Below are positions 1-8,439 of a DNA stretch of 64,000 nt, one piece after another; position 1 is the stretch's first letter; the number at the start of each line of letters is the position of its first letter. The position numbers and the translations under genes were made by a program. The stretch comes from Bacteroidetes bacterium 47-18 (GTDB lineage Bacteria > Bacteroidota > Bacteroidia > Chitinophagales > Chitinophagaceae). The notes beneath the pieces are model-generated. The model did not search any database. It was given only the letters and a program-made list of their open reading frames with translations, and was not told where the DNA came from. Where the stretch lies: contig MKSF01000033.1 of NCBI GenBank assembly GCA_001897155.1, positions 186,001 to 250,000 on the forward strand, given 5' to 3'.

Positions 1-150
1 CCTAAGAAGCGCAGCACAGCAGGGAGAAGCGCATTATTTTCTCCTGATCGCCGGCCTTTAAGGCTTCAGCCACGGGTAAGCCGTAATATTTATTACCGTT
101 TTAGTTGTAAACATTCCATAATTTTACCTTTCCCAGAAGCAGTATCCTTT
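1..150. other. window edge and priA upstream region, no gene supported
   Basis: No gene can be supported here. The + strand frame of priA stays open to the left edge, but the stretch has no good start and does not resemble a PriA extension. A short minus-strand reading frame lacks a start codon. The region probably holds the priA promoter and leader; a near-match to the -7 box lies around 127-134, but it ends in C instead of G. Confidence 0.4.
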
Positions 151-2586
151 ATGCAATTTGTTGATGTCATTATTCCCCTTCATTTGCCTCAGACCCTTAC
201 CTACAGCGTTCCCCTGGAATGGCAGGGCCAACTGGCCATAGGTAAGCGCGCCGATGTCAGCTTAGGGAAGAATAAGCATTACGCAGCCATTATCTTCCGG
301 ATCCACGACCTGAAGCCTTTAGGCTATGATTGCAAGCCTATTTCCGGCATCATAGACGAGCATCCTGTTGTGGACACACGGCAACTGCAATTCTGGGAAT
401 GGATAGCCAATTATTACCTGACGTCTTTAGGGGATGTGATGCATGCAGCCCTGCCGGCCCACCTGAAGCTGATGAGCGAGAACCTGCTCCTCTGGAACGA
501 CCTGGCAGATACGATACCCCAGGACCTCTCTGATGACGCTTTTATGCTGGCAGAAGCCCTGTCCATAAGGAAAAAGCTGACCCTCGAAGAAGCCAGGAAT
601 ATCGTCTCAGGGCAGACGCACCATGCCATCAACGAGATACTGGAGCAGGGCCTGGCGCTGGTACAGGACCAACTGGAGGAAAAGTACAGACCGAAGTATG
701 AAAAGTATGTCTTTCTCCGTGAAACGCTGGATTCGGATGAGGCGATGAATGAGGTCTTTGAGCAACTGACCAGAAGCGCCAAGCAGCAGAAAATGCTCCT
801 GGCCTTTTACCAGATACGGCAGCAGGATAAGGAAGTACCGGCCAGAAAGCTGCTGGAGGTATCCGGCCTTTCCGCAGCTATCCTGAATGCCCTGACCGAA
901 AAAAATATCCTGTACACCCGGATGCTGCCCGTGGACCGTGTCCCCCAGTGGGGATCGGATGCCCACAGCTCCTTTAGCCTCAGCACCGCCCAGCAGCAGG
1001 CCGCGGATGAGATCAGGAAATCGTGGCAGCAACAGCAGCAGGTATTGCTTCATGGCGTTACAGGCAGCGGCAAGACACTGGTATATATCGACCTGATCAG
1101 GGAGTGCATGGCCGAAGGTAGGCAGGCTCTTTTCCTGCTGCCGGAAATAGCACTCACTACGCAGATGATCGCCAGGCTGAGGTCCTATTTCGGGGAAGAG
1201 CTGGGCGTGTATCATTCCCATTTTTCAGCTAATGAACGTGTGGAGATATGGAAGAAGGTGCAGGATAATACGTATAAGATAGTATTGGGCGCCAGGAGCG
1301 CGGTATGGCTTCCTTTCAGCAGTCTGGGACTTATCATCATTGATGAGGAGCACGATTTCAGCTATAAGCAGCAGGACCCCGCACCCCGGTTCCAGGCCAG
1401 GGACAGCGCGCTTGTGCTGGCACAGCTCCACGATGCCAGGGTGCTGCTCGGCTCTGCCACGCCTTCCGTTGAGACCCTTTATAATGTACAGCAGAAAAAG
1501 TACGGCTATGTCAGCTTAGCCACAAGGTATAATGACGTCCGGTTGCCGGAGATCTCCCTGGTGCACGCCCGGCAGACCCAGCCCGCCCTGTCACAGTTCC
1601 TGACCGTACCGCTCCTGGAAAGCATACAGCAGACCCTGGAGAAGGGCCAGCAGGTGATCCTGTTTCAGAACAAACGCGGCTATGCGCCTTTCCTGATGTG
1701 CAGCATGTGCGGCTGGATACCGCATTGTAAGAATTGCGATGTATCCATGACCTATCATAAGCATTCCGATAAGCTGCATTGTCATTATTGCGGTACCAAA
1801 TCCAATCCCATCCAGCATTGTCTCAATTGTGGCAATAACCGTATCGTCTCCAGGAACTTCGGTACCGAAAAGGCAGAAGAGGACCTGCAGCGGATCTTTC
1901 CGCAGAAGAAGATCGCCCGGATGGACTGGGATAATATGAAGGGAAAAGGCGTACAGGAAAAGCTGCTTAAGGATTTTGAAGCCGGCAGGATAGATATACT
2001 GGTAGGCACCCAGATGGTGACCAAAGGGCTCGACTTCGGTAACGTGGGACTGGTGGGCATTCTCAGCGCTGACAGCCTGCTGAATTTCCCTGATTTCCGG
2101 ACCAATGAGCGAGCCTATCAATTGATGGAGCAGGTGAGCGGCAGAGCCGGGAGAGTGTACGGGGACGGGCTGGTGGTCATACAAACCAATAACCTCAGCC
2201 ACCCCCTGCTGTCGTTATTAAAAGCACATAATTACAAGCAGTTCTATACCCAGGAAGTGATGCAGCGGGGACAGTTCATGTACCCGCCCTATGTCAGGAT
2301 GATCAAGATCGTCTGCAAGCACAGGGATAAGGATAAGGTACAGAAAGCTGCCGCGGACCTGGTAGCCAGGCTGCAGGCCATACCTCATTTTGATACCAAA
2401 GGGCCGAACTCCGGTATCATACCCCGTATTCAGAATATGTATATAGAAGAGATATGGATCAAGCTTCCCAGGCAGGGCCGCCAGCTACAGGAGCTGAAGT
2501 TCAGCATCGCGGCCTGCTGCAATGAGATACAGCGCCAGCGGGGTAATTCCTCCGTGCAGATCAATATCAACGTGGACCCCTATTAG
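151..2586 (+). CDS. priA: primosomal protein N' (replication restart helicase PriA)
   Basis: PriA is the 3'-to-5' superfamily 2 helicase that recognises stalled replication forks and reloads the replisome. The 811-residue product has the family's usual architecture. An N-terminal DNA-binding domain comes first. The Walker A motif GVTGSGKT lies near residues 303-310 and the Walker B/DEEH box near residue 397. A split zinc module follows, with cysteines in CSMCG/CKNC and CHYC/CLNC at about residues 516-560. The helicase C-terminal half contains GTQMVTKGLDF and QVSGRAGR. The start at 151 gives the standard N-terminus MQFVDVIIPL. The gene is convergent with the rhodanese-like gene, 47 bases away, with no clear terminator between them. 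All key motifs are present, so it looks functional. Confidence 0.97.
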   Translation: MQFVDVIIPLHLPQTLTYSVPLEWQGQLAIGKRADVSLGKNKHYAAIIFRIHDLKPLGYDCKPISGIIDEHPVVDTRQLQFWEWIANYYLTSLGDVMHAALPAHLKLMSENLLLWNDLADTIPQDLSDDAFMLAEALSIRKKLTLEEARNIVSGQTHHAINEILEQGLALVQDQLEEKYRPKYEKYVFLRETLDSDEAMNEVFEQLTRSAKQQKMLLAFYQIRQQDKEVPARKLLEVSGLSAAILNALTEKNILYTRMLPVDRVPQWGSDAHSSFSLSTAQQQAADEIRKSWQQQQQVLLHGVTGSGKTLVYIDLIRECMAEGRQALFLLPEIALTTQMIARLRSYFGEELGVYHSHFSANERVEIWKKVQDNTYKIVLGARSAVWLPFSSLGLIIIDEEHDFSYKQQDPAPRFQARDSALVLAQLHDARVLLGSATPSVETLYNVQQKKYGYVSLATRYNDVRLPEISLVHARQTQPALSQFLTVPLLESIQQTLEKGQQVILFQNKRGYAPFLMCSMCGWIPHCKNCDVSMTYHKHSDKLHCHYCGTKSNPIQHCLNCGNNRIVSRNFGTEKAEEDLQRIFPQKKIARMDWDNMKGKGVQEKLLKDFEAGRIDILVGTQMVTKGLDFGNVGLVGILSADSLLNFPDFRTNERAYQLMEQVSGRAGRVYGDGLVVIQTNNLSHPLLSLLKAHNYKQFYTQEVMQRGQFMYPPYVRMIKIVCKHRDKDKVQKAAADLVARLQAIPHFDTKGPNSGIIPRIQNMYIEEIWIKLPRQGRQLQELKFSIAACCNEIQRQRGNSSVQININVDPY

Positions 2587-2633
2587 GCACCTCCGGCATA
2601 TTATTACCTACTTCCATGCGCCCGCGGTTGCTG

Positions 2634-3239
2634 CTATTGCCTATTTAATACGGATGTCCCTTCAAATTCAATCCGCGGATCATTTACATCTACCCACTCC
2701 GCCAGCTCGTATATATTCCTGTAACCATATCCGTAGAGATTGATAAAGGTGGGGATATTCAGCGCCAGTGTCATATAGTCCTTACCCGCAGGGCTGCTCT
2801 CCTCCGCAATATCCCCGGGAGATACGGGCGGCCCGGGAGTCGCTGCTTTGGTGATAAAAGCCCTGTCCATTCCCGATAGCTGCGTACGGTCTTCAAAGTT
2901 ATTATTGCAGTATATCAGTATCCGGGTAGCGGTACCGTTGTATTGCCGCATCAGGTCGTCCAGAGCTGCCTGCGTGAAGTCAGAAAAGTCCAGGTGTACC
3001 GCACCCTTCACGTGCTTGTAATCATACATTACCTTAGAACGCGTATCCAGGATAACAGTATGCGGGTCTTTCGCCTTTTGCAGGAAGTCGTCCAGGGAAA
3101 CGAGCCTTTGTGCCCTGTAGTCTCTTACTTCACTGACCAGAGCTTCATAGTCCCCGTAATCCACTTTAGCAGGAGGGTATGCCTGTTGCTGCTCCCAACC
3201 AGGTAATGCCAGCCACAGTAGTAAGCATATGTTTTTCAT
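2634..3239 (-). CDS. rhodanese-like domain protein with enlarged active-site loop
   Basis: This 201-residue protein has a short hydrophobic N-terminus (about residues 1-14), possibly an export signal, followed by one rhodanese-like domain. The rhodanese hallmark LDTRSKVMYDYKHVKGAVHLD-type segment is near residues 64-84, and the candidate catalytic Cys111 sits in IYCNNNFEDR. Rhodaneses normally have C-x4-R and Cdc25-type phosphatases C-x5-R, whereas here the spacing to Arg118 is C-x6-R. The C-terminal part (LNIPTFINLYGYGY) is conserved-looking but of unknown role. Rhodaneses transfer sulfane sulfur, but the altered loop makes the substrate uncertain. The gene is separate from its neighbours and has no evident operon partner. 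Confidence 0.8.
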   Translation of the reverse strand: MKNICLLLWLALPGWEQQQAYPPAKVDYGDYEALVSEVRDYRAQRLVSLDDFLQKAKDPHTVILDTRSKVMYDYKHVKGAVHLDFSDFTQAALDDLMRQYNGTATRILIYCNNNFEDRTQLSGMDRAFITKAATPGPPVSPGDIAEESSPAGKDYMTLALNIPTFINLYGYGYRNIYELAEWVDVNDPRIEFEGTSVLNRQ

Positions 3240-3394
3240 CGGGCCTTATATTTTATTTCAAAAGTATATGCCCGGGCGTACATTTTGCCTTACCAACTGG
3301 TGACCGGCCTTTATGAGTTGGTGAAACCGCTTGCTCAGCAGCCAGGAACCCAACCGGTATTGCCATAATGAGGATGATTCAACAACAAGACGGG

Positions 3395-4165
3395 CTACAG
3401 AGAGATATGCTCCAGGATAGCATCCCAGAGACCTTTCCGCTTCCGCAGCGCTTCTTTTGCCGTAGCCGCTATTTCCTCCCACCTGACAGGGTCTGTTCCC
3501 GCAAGCTCGCGGATCATCATCATAGCCAGCGGGCCATGCTCATCTCCGTCCAGCTCTATATGTCTTTGAAAATAGTACACCAGCTTTGAAAGGTCCGCAC
3601 CAGGGAAAGCTGCCTGTATCTCCTTCAGCATTGCCCCGAACATATCCGGTATGAGATCTTCCCGCCCGAAGGTAAAGGCTGCAGCGATCTTATGCGGCTG
3701 TCCTTCCTTTATAATATCGAATGTGTAAGAAAGGAAATCCTTCACCCTGCCGTCGACCTCCATAGCCGCTATTGCCGGAGCGATCTCTCGGCCCGACCGC
3801 AGGTCTGCAACCAGGCTGCCGATACCGGAGGCGTCCGCTCCCATATGCTCCATAGCATCCAGGTACATTTCAAAGTGGCTCAGCCTGCGGCCGTCTATGT
3901 ATTCATCAGATTCTTCCGCCAGCACGATCTCATTGATCAGGTAACGGGTATTGGGGTCGGGTGTTGCGAACCAGGGCACCTGCGTACAGGTCAGGGCTCC
4001 CTGCAAGGCTTTCAGCAAGGACATAAAATCCCATACCGCGTATACGTGAAATTCGGTAAAGGTGCGCAGGTGGTCCAGCGTACGGATACGCGCGTAAAGA
4101 GGATGTGTCAGCAGGAGGTTTCTTTCTTCTGTAATGGCACTGTTGATATCCTGAATTGTGTTCAT
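3395..4165 (-). CDS. DUF3050 family protein (heme-oxygenase-like fold predicted)
   Basis: The 256-residue product resembles the DUF3050 family, soluble helical proteins usually placed in the heme oxygenase-like/TenA superfamily. Histidine- and glutamate-bearing helices such as FTEFHVYAVWDFM (near residue 40), SHFEMYLDAM and YYFQRHIELDGDEHG (near residue 220) could bind metal, but this is inference. No enzymatic function is established. I chose the ATG at 4165 (MNTIQDINSA) instead of one 33 bases upstream because a promoter -7 box lies at 4170-4177, inside the longer version. That placement leaves almost no leader. The downstream neighbour on the same strand is the rhodanese-like gene, 155 bases away. 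Confidence 0.75.
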   Translation of the reverse strand: MNTIQDINSAITEERNLLLTHPLYARIRTLDHLRTFTEFHVYAVWDFMSLLKALQGALTCTQVPWFATPDPNTRYLINEIVLAEESDEYIDGRRLSHFEMYLDAMEHMGADASGIGSLVADLRSGREIAPAIAAMEVDGRVKDFLSYTFDIIKEGQPHKIAAAFTFGREDLIPDMFGAMLKEIQAAFPGADLSKLVYYFQRHIELDGDEHGPLAMMMIRELAGTDPVRWEEIAATAKEALRKRKGLWDAILEHISL

Positions 4166-4169
4166 GCTG

Positions 4170-4198
4170 CAAAGGTACAGCCTCCGGTATATTTTCAA
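4170..4198 (-). promoter_or_regulatory. promoter of DUF3050 gene, probably leaderless
   Basis: On the minus strand a -7 box TACCTTTG (4170-4177) has a TTG -33 element (4196-4198) 18 bases upstream, matching the Bacteroidota sigma factor consensus. Only four bases separate the -7 box from the ATG at 4165, so transcription would begin at or next to the start codon. Confidence 0.6.
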
Positions 4199-4244
4199 TC
4201 AGGCGTATACATATATGATTGCACCATATAGGCGGCCAAGCGGA

Positions 4245-4973
4245 TCAGCTTAAGATAGCGGTCAGAACGGGCAGGGAGCGCAAAGGCTTAAAGTTGGGGT
4301 AATGGTGCTCCATAAAGACCAGCAGCCCCTGCAGTATATCATGCTGCCGGTGCCGGTGATCGACGGTGTGCAGCGCTTCCATATCAGCTATACCGTTCAT
4401 CGCGGCGATGATACCGGATGCCGTTGCATCCAGGAACGGGGGCACGTCCGGCATTACAGGCAGGAAACGGCCTTCCCAGATGTTCAGGTAGGGCGTCTGC
4501 GGGGAATGATTATTGTCTATCGTATAGCCAGAAAGCTTATTGATCGTGAGCAGGAAGAAAGCGGGCAGCAATGCCAGTGGTGTGGTGCCGTTGTCCAGCC
4601 TGACAAACATATGCCTGACGGTATCATACAGCTCTTCCTGCGGAAAATCCTGCTGCAGTATATTGTGCAGCACTTCCAGCATAAACAGTTGTACGCAGTT
4701 CGCGGGAATATCTTCTCTCAGGGCCTTATAGGTATAGGCCAGCTGCGCTTCCCTGACCAGCTGGAGGCTCTTATGCGGCGTGTTGTAAAAATCCAGTGTA
4801 ACAATATTGCCGGGCTGAAAGATATTGGCCTTCATGGAATGGGAACGTGCTGTCCGGACACCTTTTACAATAAAGCTTTTCAGTCCGTATACCCGGGTAA
4901 ATCCCTGGCAGATCAGGCTCGTTTCGCCATACCTGGTGGTTTTTAGTATGATCCCTTCAGATTGTACTATCAT
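4245..4973 (-). CDS. recO: DNA repair protein RecO
   Basis: RecO helps load RecA onto SSB-coated single-stranded DNA together with RecR in recombinational gap repair. The 242-residue product has the N-terminal OB-fold signature (SEGIILKTTRYGETSLICQGFT) followed by the helical C-terminal domain. The zinc-binding cysteine cluster of some RecO proteins is not visible. I prefer the ATG at 4973 (MIVQSEGIIL) over one four codons upstream because family members start just before the SEGIIL segment. The gene lies directly downstream of the tRNA-His pair on the same strand, but a terminator between them suggests separate transcription. Confidence 0.9.
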   Translation of the reverse strand: MIVQSEGIILKTTRYGETSLICQGFTRVYGLKSFIVKGVRTARSHSMKANIFQPGNIVTLDFYNTPHKSLQLVREAQLAYTYKALREDIPANCVQLFMLEVLHNILQQDFPQEELYDTVRHMFVRLDNGTTPLALLPAFFLLTINKLSGYTIDNNHSPQTPYLNIWEGRFLPVMPDVPPFLDATASGIIAAMNGIADMEALHTVDHRHRQHDILQGLLVFMEHHYPNFKPLRSLPVLTAILS

Positions 4974-4983
4974 AATGCGGTAC

Positions 4984-5015
4984 AATAAAAAAAGCTACTG
5001 AGATCCAGTAGCTTT
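4984..5015 (-). terminator. terminator of the tRNA-His transcript
   Basis: The 10-bp inverted repeat AAAGCTACTG / CAGTAGCTTT (4991-5000 with 5006-5015) is followed, on the minus strand, by a run of T residues. It lies six bases beyond the downstream tRNA-His gene and upstream of recO. Confidence 0.8.
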
Positions 5016-5020
5016 GAATG

Positions 5021-5095
<75 letters not shown>

Positions 5096-5127
5096 ATAAA
5101 CAATAAAACAGTAAAAAACTTCTCCTG

Positions 5128-5202
<75 letters not shown>

Positions 5203-5214
5203 GTTTATGGGTTG

Positions 5215-5244
5215 CAAAAATACTGATTAAAATCAATTTACAAA
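5215..5244 (-). promoter_or_regulatory. promoter of the tRNA-His pair
   Basis: On the minus strand TTTG (5241-5244) is followed after 18 bases by TATTTTTG (5215-5222), a full match to the Bacteroidota -33/-7 consensus. It lies 12 bases before the first tRNA. Confidence 0.8.
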
Positions 5245-5279
5245 ATTTTTCTTTTCGTATTTCCGCAGCGCCCCGCTTA

Positions 5280-6632
5280 TTATTTCTTGCTGTACTGCAG
5301 CCAGGGCTGTAATTTGCCACAATGCCTGTATTCCTCGTCCACGTTGATGTAGAAGTTAGGTATTTTCTGGTCTATATATTTCTCCAGGTAGCGGGCCTGC
5401 TTCAGGCTCAACGCTTTCTGCTGCAGGAGCGCATAGTCATCCTTAAGATTGAGCAGATGGGGATCTACCCTGCCCTGGAGATAGATGATACGTACAGACC
5501 GCTGTTCAGTATAAGGATCCGTATAGTAGTGCGGCTCTGAATATTCACCTACCTGCATCTTCTGTATATTGGTAGCCGCGTAAGGATCCAGCTCGTCCAT
5601 CTGCATATTCGTTGTACCGGTCTGCATATTCATTATCATACCACCGGTCATCTTCGCGTTTTCATCGGTAGTATATTTGTTGACGGCTTCACCAAAGGTT
5701 ATTTTCCCATCCTTCAGCAGCCTGGCTACGGAGTCTGCCAGCACTTTTGCCTTTTCAAAGTCGGCAGTGGTCACTTCGGGAACAATGACGATGTGCTTTA
5801 CCTTCGCTGTTGTATTGGAGGTCTTGGAAACCATCTGGACGATATGATACCCGAATTTGCTGCGGAATACCGGCGAGATCTCACCCGGCTGCAGCTTCAT
5901 GGCTGCCGATACGAATGTGGGATCCATTTTGTCCTTTTCCAGCAGCAGGTTACCGCCGTCCAGCTTGGTACGGTCCATACCGTAAAGACTGGCCATAGTA
6001 GCGAAGCTTTTACCCTTTTCCACGATATCTTTACGGATGCCTTCCAGCTTTTCCCTTGCATAGTCTTCCATCTCCTGGGAGGGCTTGGGCTGGAAAATGA
6101 TCTGGCCCACTTCCACCGTAGCCGGAATAGGTGTAAGGCTATCCGGGTTAAGCGTTTTATAAAATTGCTCCACTTCAAAAGGTGTCACTTTAATAGCGGA
6201 CACCAGCTTACGCTGCATTTCCTGCGCGGTGAGCTGCTCTTTAAAGAACAGGCGGTTCTCTTCCCGCATCTGGTAGATGGTTTTGCCGGATTTACGCTCC
6301 AGTTCTTCTCGGCTGCCGGCCATAGAGAGGAAATAGTTGATCCGCTCCTGTATTTTCTGCTCCACTTCCGCATCCGATACGATCACGCTATCCCTTTCCG
6401 CCTGTGCCACCAGTATCTGCCTTACCATCATTTCGTACAATGCGTCGCAAACGGAATAGTTTTCCAGGTAGTAATTATTTTCTTTCTCCTGGTTATACAG
6501 GACGTTCAGTTCAGAGTTCAAGATAATACTGTTCCCCACCCTGCCTGCGATCTTATCCAGGTTACGGGTCTGCGCCTGTATACCATAAGCCGTTAATATT
6601 CCGGAAAGTACTAATGCAATCTTCTTAATCAT
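5280..6632 (-). CDS. SurA-like periplasmic peptidylprolyl isomerase
   Basis: This 450-residue protein has a signal peptide (about residues 1-21, ending GIQAQ), a SurA N-terminal chaperone-type domain (GRVGNSIILNSELN, near residues 30-45) and two parvulin/PpiC rotamase domains at about residues 165-270 and 275-390. The first contains the LYGMDRTKLDGGNLLL and FGYHIVQM motifs typical of parvulins. Such proteins escort outer-membrane proteins through the periplasm and isomerise Xaa-Pro bonds. The start at 6632 (MIKKIALVLS) gives a clean signal peptide; a start three codons upstream is possible. It is transcribed alone or with the SGNH lipoprotein gene 124 bases upstream. Confidence 0.9.
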   Translation of the reverse strand: MIKKIALVLSGILTAYGIQAQTRNLDKIAGRVGNSIILNSELNVLYNQEKENNYYLENYSVCDALYEMMVRQILVAQAERDSVIVSDAEVEQKIQERINYFLSMAGSREELERKSGKTIYQMREENRLFFKEQLTAQEMQRKLVSAIKVTPFEVEQFYKTLNPDSLTPIPATVEVGQIIFQPKPSQEMEDYAREKLEGIRKDIVEKGKSFATMASLYGMDRTKLDGGNLLLEKDKMDPTFVSAAMKLQPGEISPVFRSKFGYHIVQMVSKTSNTTAKVKHIVIVPEVTTADFEKAKVLADSVARLLKDGKITFGEAVNKYTTDENAKMTGGMIMNMQTGTTNMQMDELDPYAATNIQKMQVGEYSEPHYYTDPYTEQRSVRIIYLQGRVDPHLLNLKDDYALLQQKALSLKQARYLEKYIDQKIPNFYINVDEEYRHCGKLQPWLQYSKK

Positions 6633-6638
6633 AGCCCA

Positions 6639-6646
6639 CAAAGGTA
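6639..6646 (-). promoter_or_regulatory. -7 box close to the SurA-like gene start
   Basis: TACCTTTG on the minus strand lies six bases before the ATG at 6632. No TTG is found at the usual distance, the nearest being 14 bases upstream, so this is a weaker leaderless candidate. Confidence 0.4.
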
Positions 6647-6756
6647 ATTATTTTAATATTCAAGTGTAAACGCAATTTTCACCGGAATATTGTAAGGTTT
6701 CCTGATATGCTGCCCCCTTGCGCGTTCCGGGATAATATGCTTTACTGGATCCCCGG

Positions 6757-7446
6757 CTATTCGGCTATCCGGCGGTACAGCTCCCCGGCTATCCTCGCCA
6801 TTCCCCTGTCGGACGGATGTGCCGCCACGCCCGGATGCTCATAGAGACCATACGCAAAATAGGAATCCTCCGTTTTCATATCATCAAAAGATACATAAGT
6901 GTACCTGTGCGCCCCGGCCACCTTTTCCTGGATAGCGTCCTTAGCCTGATGCGACTGCCATACCGTCCCTGTTATGATCACTTTTGCACGGCCCTTTACC
7001 CCGTCAATGAGCCCGGTCAGCGCCGATTCATAGTTTTCAAATGATAAGGCATCCTGGTCCACATTTTCACCCAGCCTTAAGATCACCACGTCATAGTCCT
7101 GCGTATAGATGTCCGCGAACCTGAGTGAGTCCATCCTGAAGGTGCGTTCCCACCCGTTAATATTATGCGATACTATGCTGACAGGATCATACCTGCCGTC
7201 TTTTTCCAGGTATTCCCGGAGCACGTGAACAAAATCGGTCTTTTCCGAAGAGGCCGCCATGCCCCAGGCGCCGTACCACCCGATATCTTCCTGCGGTGCG
7301 CTGTAGGTAATGGAATTACCCAGGATCAATACTTTCAGACGCTGCGTCACCCTGGCCGCATCATTTTTGGCATTATTACAGGAGGCCAGCAGGAACAGTG
7401 CTGCCAGACAGGAGCAGCAGCACAGCTCTCTCAGTAGGTTTTTCAT
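6757..7446 (-). CDS. SGNH/GDSL-type hydrolase lipoprotein
   Basis: The 229-residue product starts with a lipoprotein signal (LLASC lipobox, Cys near residue 23), so it should be anchored in the envelope. The SGNH hydrolase blocks can be followed. The nucleophile Ser is in LILGNSIT (near residue 44), the oxyanion Asn is in LGENVD, and the catalytic His is in AAHPSDRG near the C-terminus. The family hydrolyses esters or deacetylates sugars; the substrate is unknown here. I chose the ATG at 7446 because the longer reading frame would overlap the upstream gene and bury the signal peptide. It follows the propeller-like gene by 37 bases and probably shares its transcript. Confidence 0.8.
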   Translation of the reverse strand: MKNLLRELCCCSCLAALFLLASCNNAKNDAARVTQRLKVLILGNSITYSAPQEDIGWYGAWGMAASSEKTDFVHVLREYLEKDGRYDPVSIVSHNINGWERTFRMDSLRFADIYTQDYDVVILRLGENVDQDALSFENYESALTGLIDGVKGRAKVIITGTVWQSHQAKDAIQEKVAGAHRYTYVSFDDMKTEDSYFAYGLYEHPGVAAHPSDRGMARIAGELYRRIAE

Positions 7447-7483
7447 ATAACTGGTTCTTATTGTTGATAGCCTGGTCATCATG

Positions 7484-8314
7484 CTAATAGGTGACATTAT
7501 AGATATTCAATCCACCCGGGCCAAGCACGTACAAGTGATCCTTGGTTATCCATACTGCCCGCGGCTTTTCTCCTGTCACCTGCATGACATCCAGCGTCTT
7601 CAGGGTAAGGTCTTTCAGGTTGTAAACCGAAATAAGGTCGGCAGAGGTATAAATGACCTGGTCCTGCTCTTTCCGGATATTCAGCACCGCTGTTGCGGAC
7701 GGCAGCTCTATTTTGCTCAGGAAATCGCCGAACCTGTTGAATATGAATAATCCCTTGTCTTTATCATACGCCCATAATTCATTGTCCTTTTCAAACATCA
7801 TCTCAAACTTAGGCACCTCGTTCAGCAATATTCTCAGGTCATTGCTCTGCGCTACATTTTTGTATTGCCGGTCCAGCTTGATCAGCTTCACCTGCAGGTA
7901 GTCGTACACCCAGAAGCTCCCGTCCCTGGAGACGGCAACGGCCGTAGGCTGACGGATCCCCAGCATCTTAAGGTCCACGTGGTTCAGCGGCGCCATCATC
8001 CTGTCCAGCATGACCACCTGCAGGAAGTTGGGATAATACACCAGTATCCTCATCGGGTCCGTAACGTCCATAGCGCCTACCGGGCCCAGGGATATCTGCT
8101 GAAAAAAAGCTACGGAATCCCCTTCAGCATTGTATTTTGTAATGCCGTTCTTTTTGTCCACCAGGTACACATTGTTCAATTCATCCACGCTGAACCGCCG
8201 GATATCCCTGCCGGGCAACTGTCGCAGCAGCTGTGGCGGCTGTGCAGCCACCGGGAAGATATTGAGCCATATCAGCGCCGCCAGTAAATATATCCGGATC
8301 CACATCACCCGCAT
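7484..8314 (-). CDS. secreted propeller-like protein of unknown function
   Basis: The 276-residue product has a signal peptide (about residues 1-25, ending PVAAQ) and then short repeating beta-strand units such as FSVDELNNVYLVDKK, AVSRDGSFWVYD, MFEKDNELWAYDKDKGLFIFN and WITKDHLYVLGPGGLNIYN. This spacing is typical of NHL/YVTN-like beta-propellers, so a six-bladed propeller is likely. No catalytic motif is visible. The ATG at 8314 is preferred, although one three codons further in also works. It is the first gene of a likely two-gene unit with the SGNH lipoprotein, which suggests a shared envelope role, but nothing more specific can be said. Confidence 0.7.
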   Translation of the reverse strand: MRVMWIRIYLLAALIWLNIFPVAAQPPQLLRQLPGRDIRRFSVDELNNVYLVDKKNGITKYNAEGDSVAFFQQISLGPVGAMDVTDPMRILVYYPNFLQVVMLDRMMAPLNHVDLKMLGIRQPTAVAVSRDGSFWVYDYLQVKLIKLDRQYKNVAQSNDLRILLNEVPKFEMMFEKDNELWAYDKDKGLFIFNRFGDFLSKIELPSATAVLNIRKEQDQVIYTSADLISVYNLKDLTLKTLDVMQVTGEKPRAVWITKDHLYVLGPGGLNIYNVTY

Positions 8315-8331
8315 TATAATCAGTTTGTATT

Positions 8332-8339
8332 CAAAGATA
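8332..8339 (-). promoter_or_regulatory. -7 box for propeller/SGNH unit
   Basis: TATCTTTG on the minus strand lies 17 bases upstream of the ATG at 8314. No clear -33 element is seen. Confidence 0.45.
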
Positions 8340-8439
8340 ATACATCCGTTAAGATAATTCACAGAGATTAACAGCTTGTTCGTTGTATTATAGCCCGCTG
8401 GTTTGTAATTTTACCAATCAACGCTTATATCGTTTTCTT

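Noticed and set aside
2-110. Minus-strand reading frame near the left edge ending at position 2
   Set aside because: It follows a stop codon, has no start codon at a usable place, and no family is recognised.
607-1221. 204-residue minus-strand frame inside priA, and similar long antisense frames in kup, surA-like and nuo genes
   Set aside because: They are antisense to well-conserved genes, share no known domain, and reflect the codon use of the real strand.
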